The notes below the pieces were generated by a model. The model searched no databases and had not been told where the DNA came from. It was given only the letters and a program-made list of their open reading frames with translations. A DNA stretch of 64,000 nt. Source: CAVTTH01 sp963737545 (GTDB lineage: Bacteria > Verrucomicrobiota > Verrucomicrobiia > Chthoniobacterales > UBA10450). The translations under genes were made by a program, and so were the position numbers. The stretch spans positions 930,001 through 994,000 of the forward strand of contig CAVTTH010000003.1 in NCBI GenBank assembly GCA_963737545.1, written 5' to 3'. Below, piece after piece: positions 63,099 through 64,000 of this stretch; within the stretch, counting starts at the first letter, position 1; each line of letters opens with the position of its first letter.

Positions 63099-64000
63099 TT
63101 ACTGCTCGAAGGCAAAGACTTTCTTCCAGTCGTCCTTCATGCTGATTACCGTCCAGTTGTCTTTCTTCGCTTCGGCCATGAGCGCGTCGCTAAAGGTGCC
63201 GATCTTCGAGTCTGGGCCGTAGGCGAACTCGCGGACGGCATCATCGTGATGCACCAACATCATCAGCCGCGCGCCGCCTCCACCTTGCGTCCACTCCAGC
63301 ATTTGCTGATCGCCATCCGAATTGCCGAACGCCGCGATGGGCCGGCGGCCAATGTGCGAGTTGATCCCAATGGGTTTGCCGGTCTTGTCGTCAATGAAAT
63401 TGATTTCCGGCAAACGCACAAGAACCGGCTTGCCGTGGCGCATTTCATATTTTGTCTTGATGCTGCTGCCGACGACCTGCTCGGGCGGAACACCATAGAC
63501 CTTCTCCGTCCACGGGCGCATGAACTCGATGCCGCCACCCGAAACGATGAAGGTCTTGAAGCCGTTCGCCCGCAGGTAGGCGAGCAATTCAATCATCGGC
63601 AGATAAACACACTCGGTTAAGGGCTTCTTGAATTTTGGATGCTCTGCCGTCGCGATCCAGTCGGTAACAATTTTCTCGAACTCGGTCGTCGTCATGCCGG
63701 CATGCGTGACCATGATGATCTTTGCGATGGCCGGTTCGCCGCCGGCGAGTGCGCCCTTGACATTGCCCTTGAGGAGCGAGGCAAAGGGTTCCTTCGTTTT
63801 CCACTCCGGGTGCTGCGGCGCGAGCGTCTTCACGCGGTCGAGCGCGAAGAGGAGTTGGAAATACATTGGCTGCTCGCACCAGAGCGTGCCGTCGTTGTCA
63901 AACGTTGCGATTCGCTCGTTAGGCGGAACGAAATCGGGTGAGCCTTCCTTCGTCGCCTTGGCGACGAAATCGGTGATGGACTGCTTCGTCGCGCCGTCAT
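63099..64000 (-). CDS. HAD-superfamily phosphatase (SerB/acid phosphatase-like), 5' part outside window
   Basis: Starts beyond the right edge. HAD motif I is in view, IATFDNDGTLWCEQPMYFQ, followed by motif II FIVSGGG, motif III Lys near GSSIKTKYEM and motif IV AFGNSDGDQQM. About 300 residues visible. Hydrolyses a phosphomonoester; likely exported like its neighbour, but the signal peptide region is not visible. CCTAACG (63917) encodes PNE. Probable two-gene operon with the 2H phosphoesterase. Confidence 0.82.
   Translation of the reverse strand, partial: DGATKQSITDFVAKATKEGSPDFVPPNERIATFDNDGTLWCEQPMYFQLLFALDRVKTLAPQHPEWKTKEPFASLLKGNVKGALAGGEPAIAKIIMVTHAGMTTTEFEKIVTDWIATAEHPKFKKPLTECVYLPMIELLAYLRANGFKTFIVSGGGIEFMRPWTEKVYGVPPEQVVGSSIKTKYEMRHGKPVLVRLPEINFIDDKTGKPIGINSHIGRRPIAAFGNSDGDQQMLEWTQGGGGARLMMLVHHDDAVREFAYGPDSKIGTFSDALMAEAKKDNWTVISMKDDWKKVFAFEQ

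Larger units (their letters stand above)
913..63923. repeat. Dispersed CGTTAGG motif, 27 sites, consensus TCGTTAGGC
   Basis: Core start positions. CCTAACG on the plus strand: 913, 6358, 8770, 13146, 16241, 37973, 41355. CGTTAGG on the plus strand: 10023, 17623, 29139, 29441, 30752, 35671, 36652, 38419, 40733, 42856, 43799, 45566, 46159, 48207, 49629, 50450, 59469, 61859, 63067, 63917. In 20 of 27 a T precedes the core and in 10 of those a C follows. Single-base variants of the octamer occur at most about three times each. Counted by eye. Confidence 0.7.

Noticed and set aside
10023..63923. GTTAGGC sites as integron attC or attI core sites (GTTRRRY)
   Set aside because: Sites are not paired as inverted RYYYAAC...GTTRRRY over 60-150 bases, most are within conserved genes, and no integrase or cassette array is seen.

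Overview
The window is GC-rich, densely coded bacterial chromosome. Several things suggest a soil or freshwater Verrucomicrobiota (Chthoniobacterales/Opitutales type): secreted Cys-type arylsulfatases in a row, a DUF3300-DUF2950 pair, many Gly- and Pro-rich envelope proteins, and intergenic repeats made of short hairpins. There is no rRNA or marker gene, so the phylum is inference. No tRNA, rRNA, CRISPR array, insertion sequence or prophage was seen.

Layout. 1-2.5 kb: the 5' part of a type III-like Mod DNA methyltransferase, a broken hypothetical gene, a HigA-like antitoxin fragment and an AbiEii-like nucleotidyltransferase, separated by composite repeats (hairpin plus polypurine tract). 2.5-6 kb: envelope genes (L,D-transpeptidase, DUF2950, DUF3300 with a collagen-like tail). 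6.5-10 kb: a sensor kinase with a periplasmic binding-protein-like sensor, a FixJ-type regulator and a lone receiver. 10.3-20 kb: an acid-resistance-type block with a large Orn/Lys/Arg decarboxylase, an AspT exchanger, aspartate 4-decarboxylase, a porin and a second AspT. 20-24 kb: TRIC channel, DUF3302, HlyD-like protein, K+-type channel, Ca2+/H+ antiporter. 24.4-28.8 kb: RND adaptor and pump, followed by a duplicated 3' tail of the HlyD gene. 29.1-29.5 kb: a hairpin-rich intergenic region.

29.5-50 kb: mostly minus-strand envelope and stress genes: peptidoglycan-binding protein, DUF1254 protein, Spy-like protein, HdeD, MscS channel, outer-membrane barrels, a DUF4105 protein, three paralogous arylsulfatases and a periplasmic beta-carbonic anhydrase. 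51-57 kb: a complete tripartite RND efflux operon. 57-64 kb: DUF4956-like membrane protein, SYLF-domain protein, outer-membrane transporter-like protein, KirBac-type channel, periplasmic 2H phosphoesterase and a HAD phosphatase cut by the window end. Overall the genes fit pH, ion and envelope-stress homeostasis: proton-consuming decarboxylation with substrate/product exchange, HdeD, carbonic anhydrase, ion channels and drug efflux.

Two sequence-level features stand out. First, TCGTTAGG (often TCGTTAGGC) is strongly over-represented: 27 copies of the CGTTAGG core by hand count, 20 preceded by T, in genes and spacers and in two reading frames, like a DNA-uptake or HIP1-type dispersed motif; it is absent from about 17.6-29.1 kb and 50.5-59.5 kb. 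Second, a 58-bp promoter/leader-like element is shared upstream of the DUF3300 gene and the lone receiver gene. Many genes carry a single frame break, mostly explained by one extra base, so I treat most of these as consensus errors rather than true pseudogenes.
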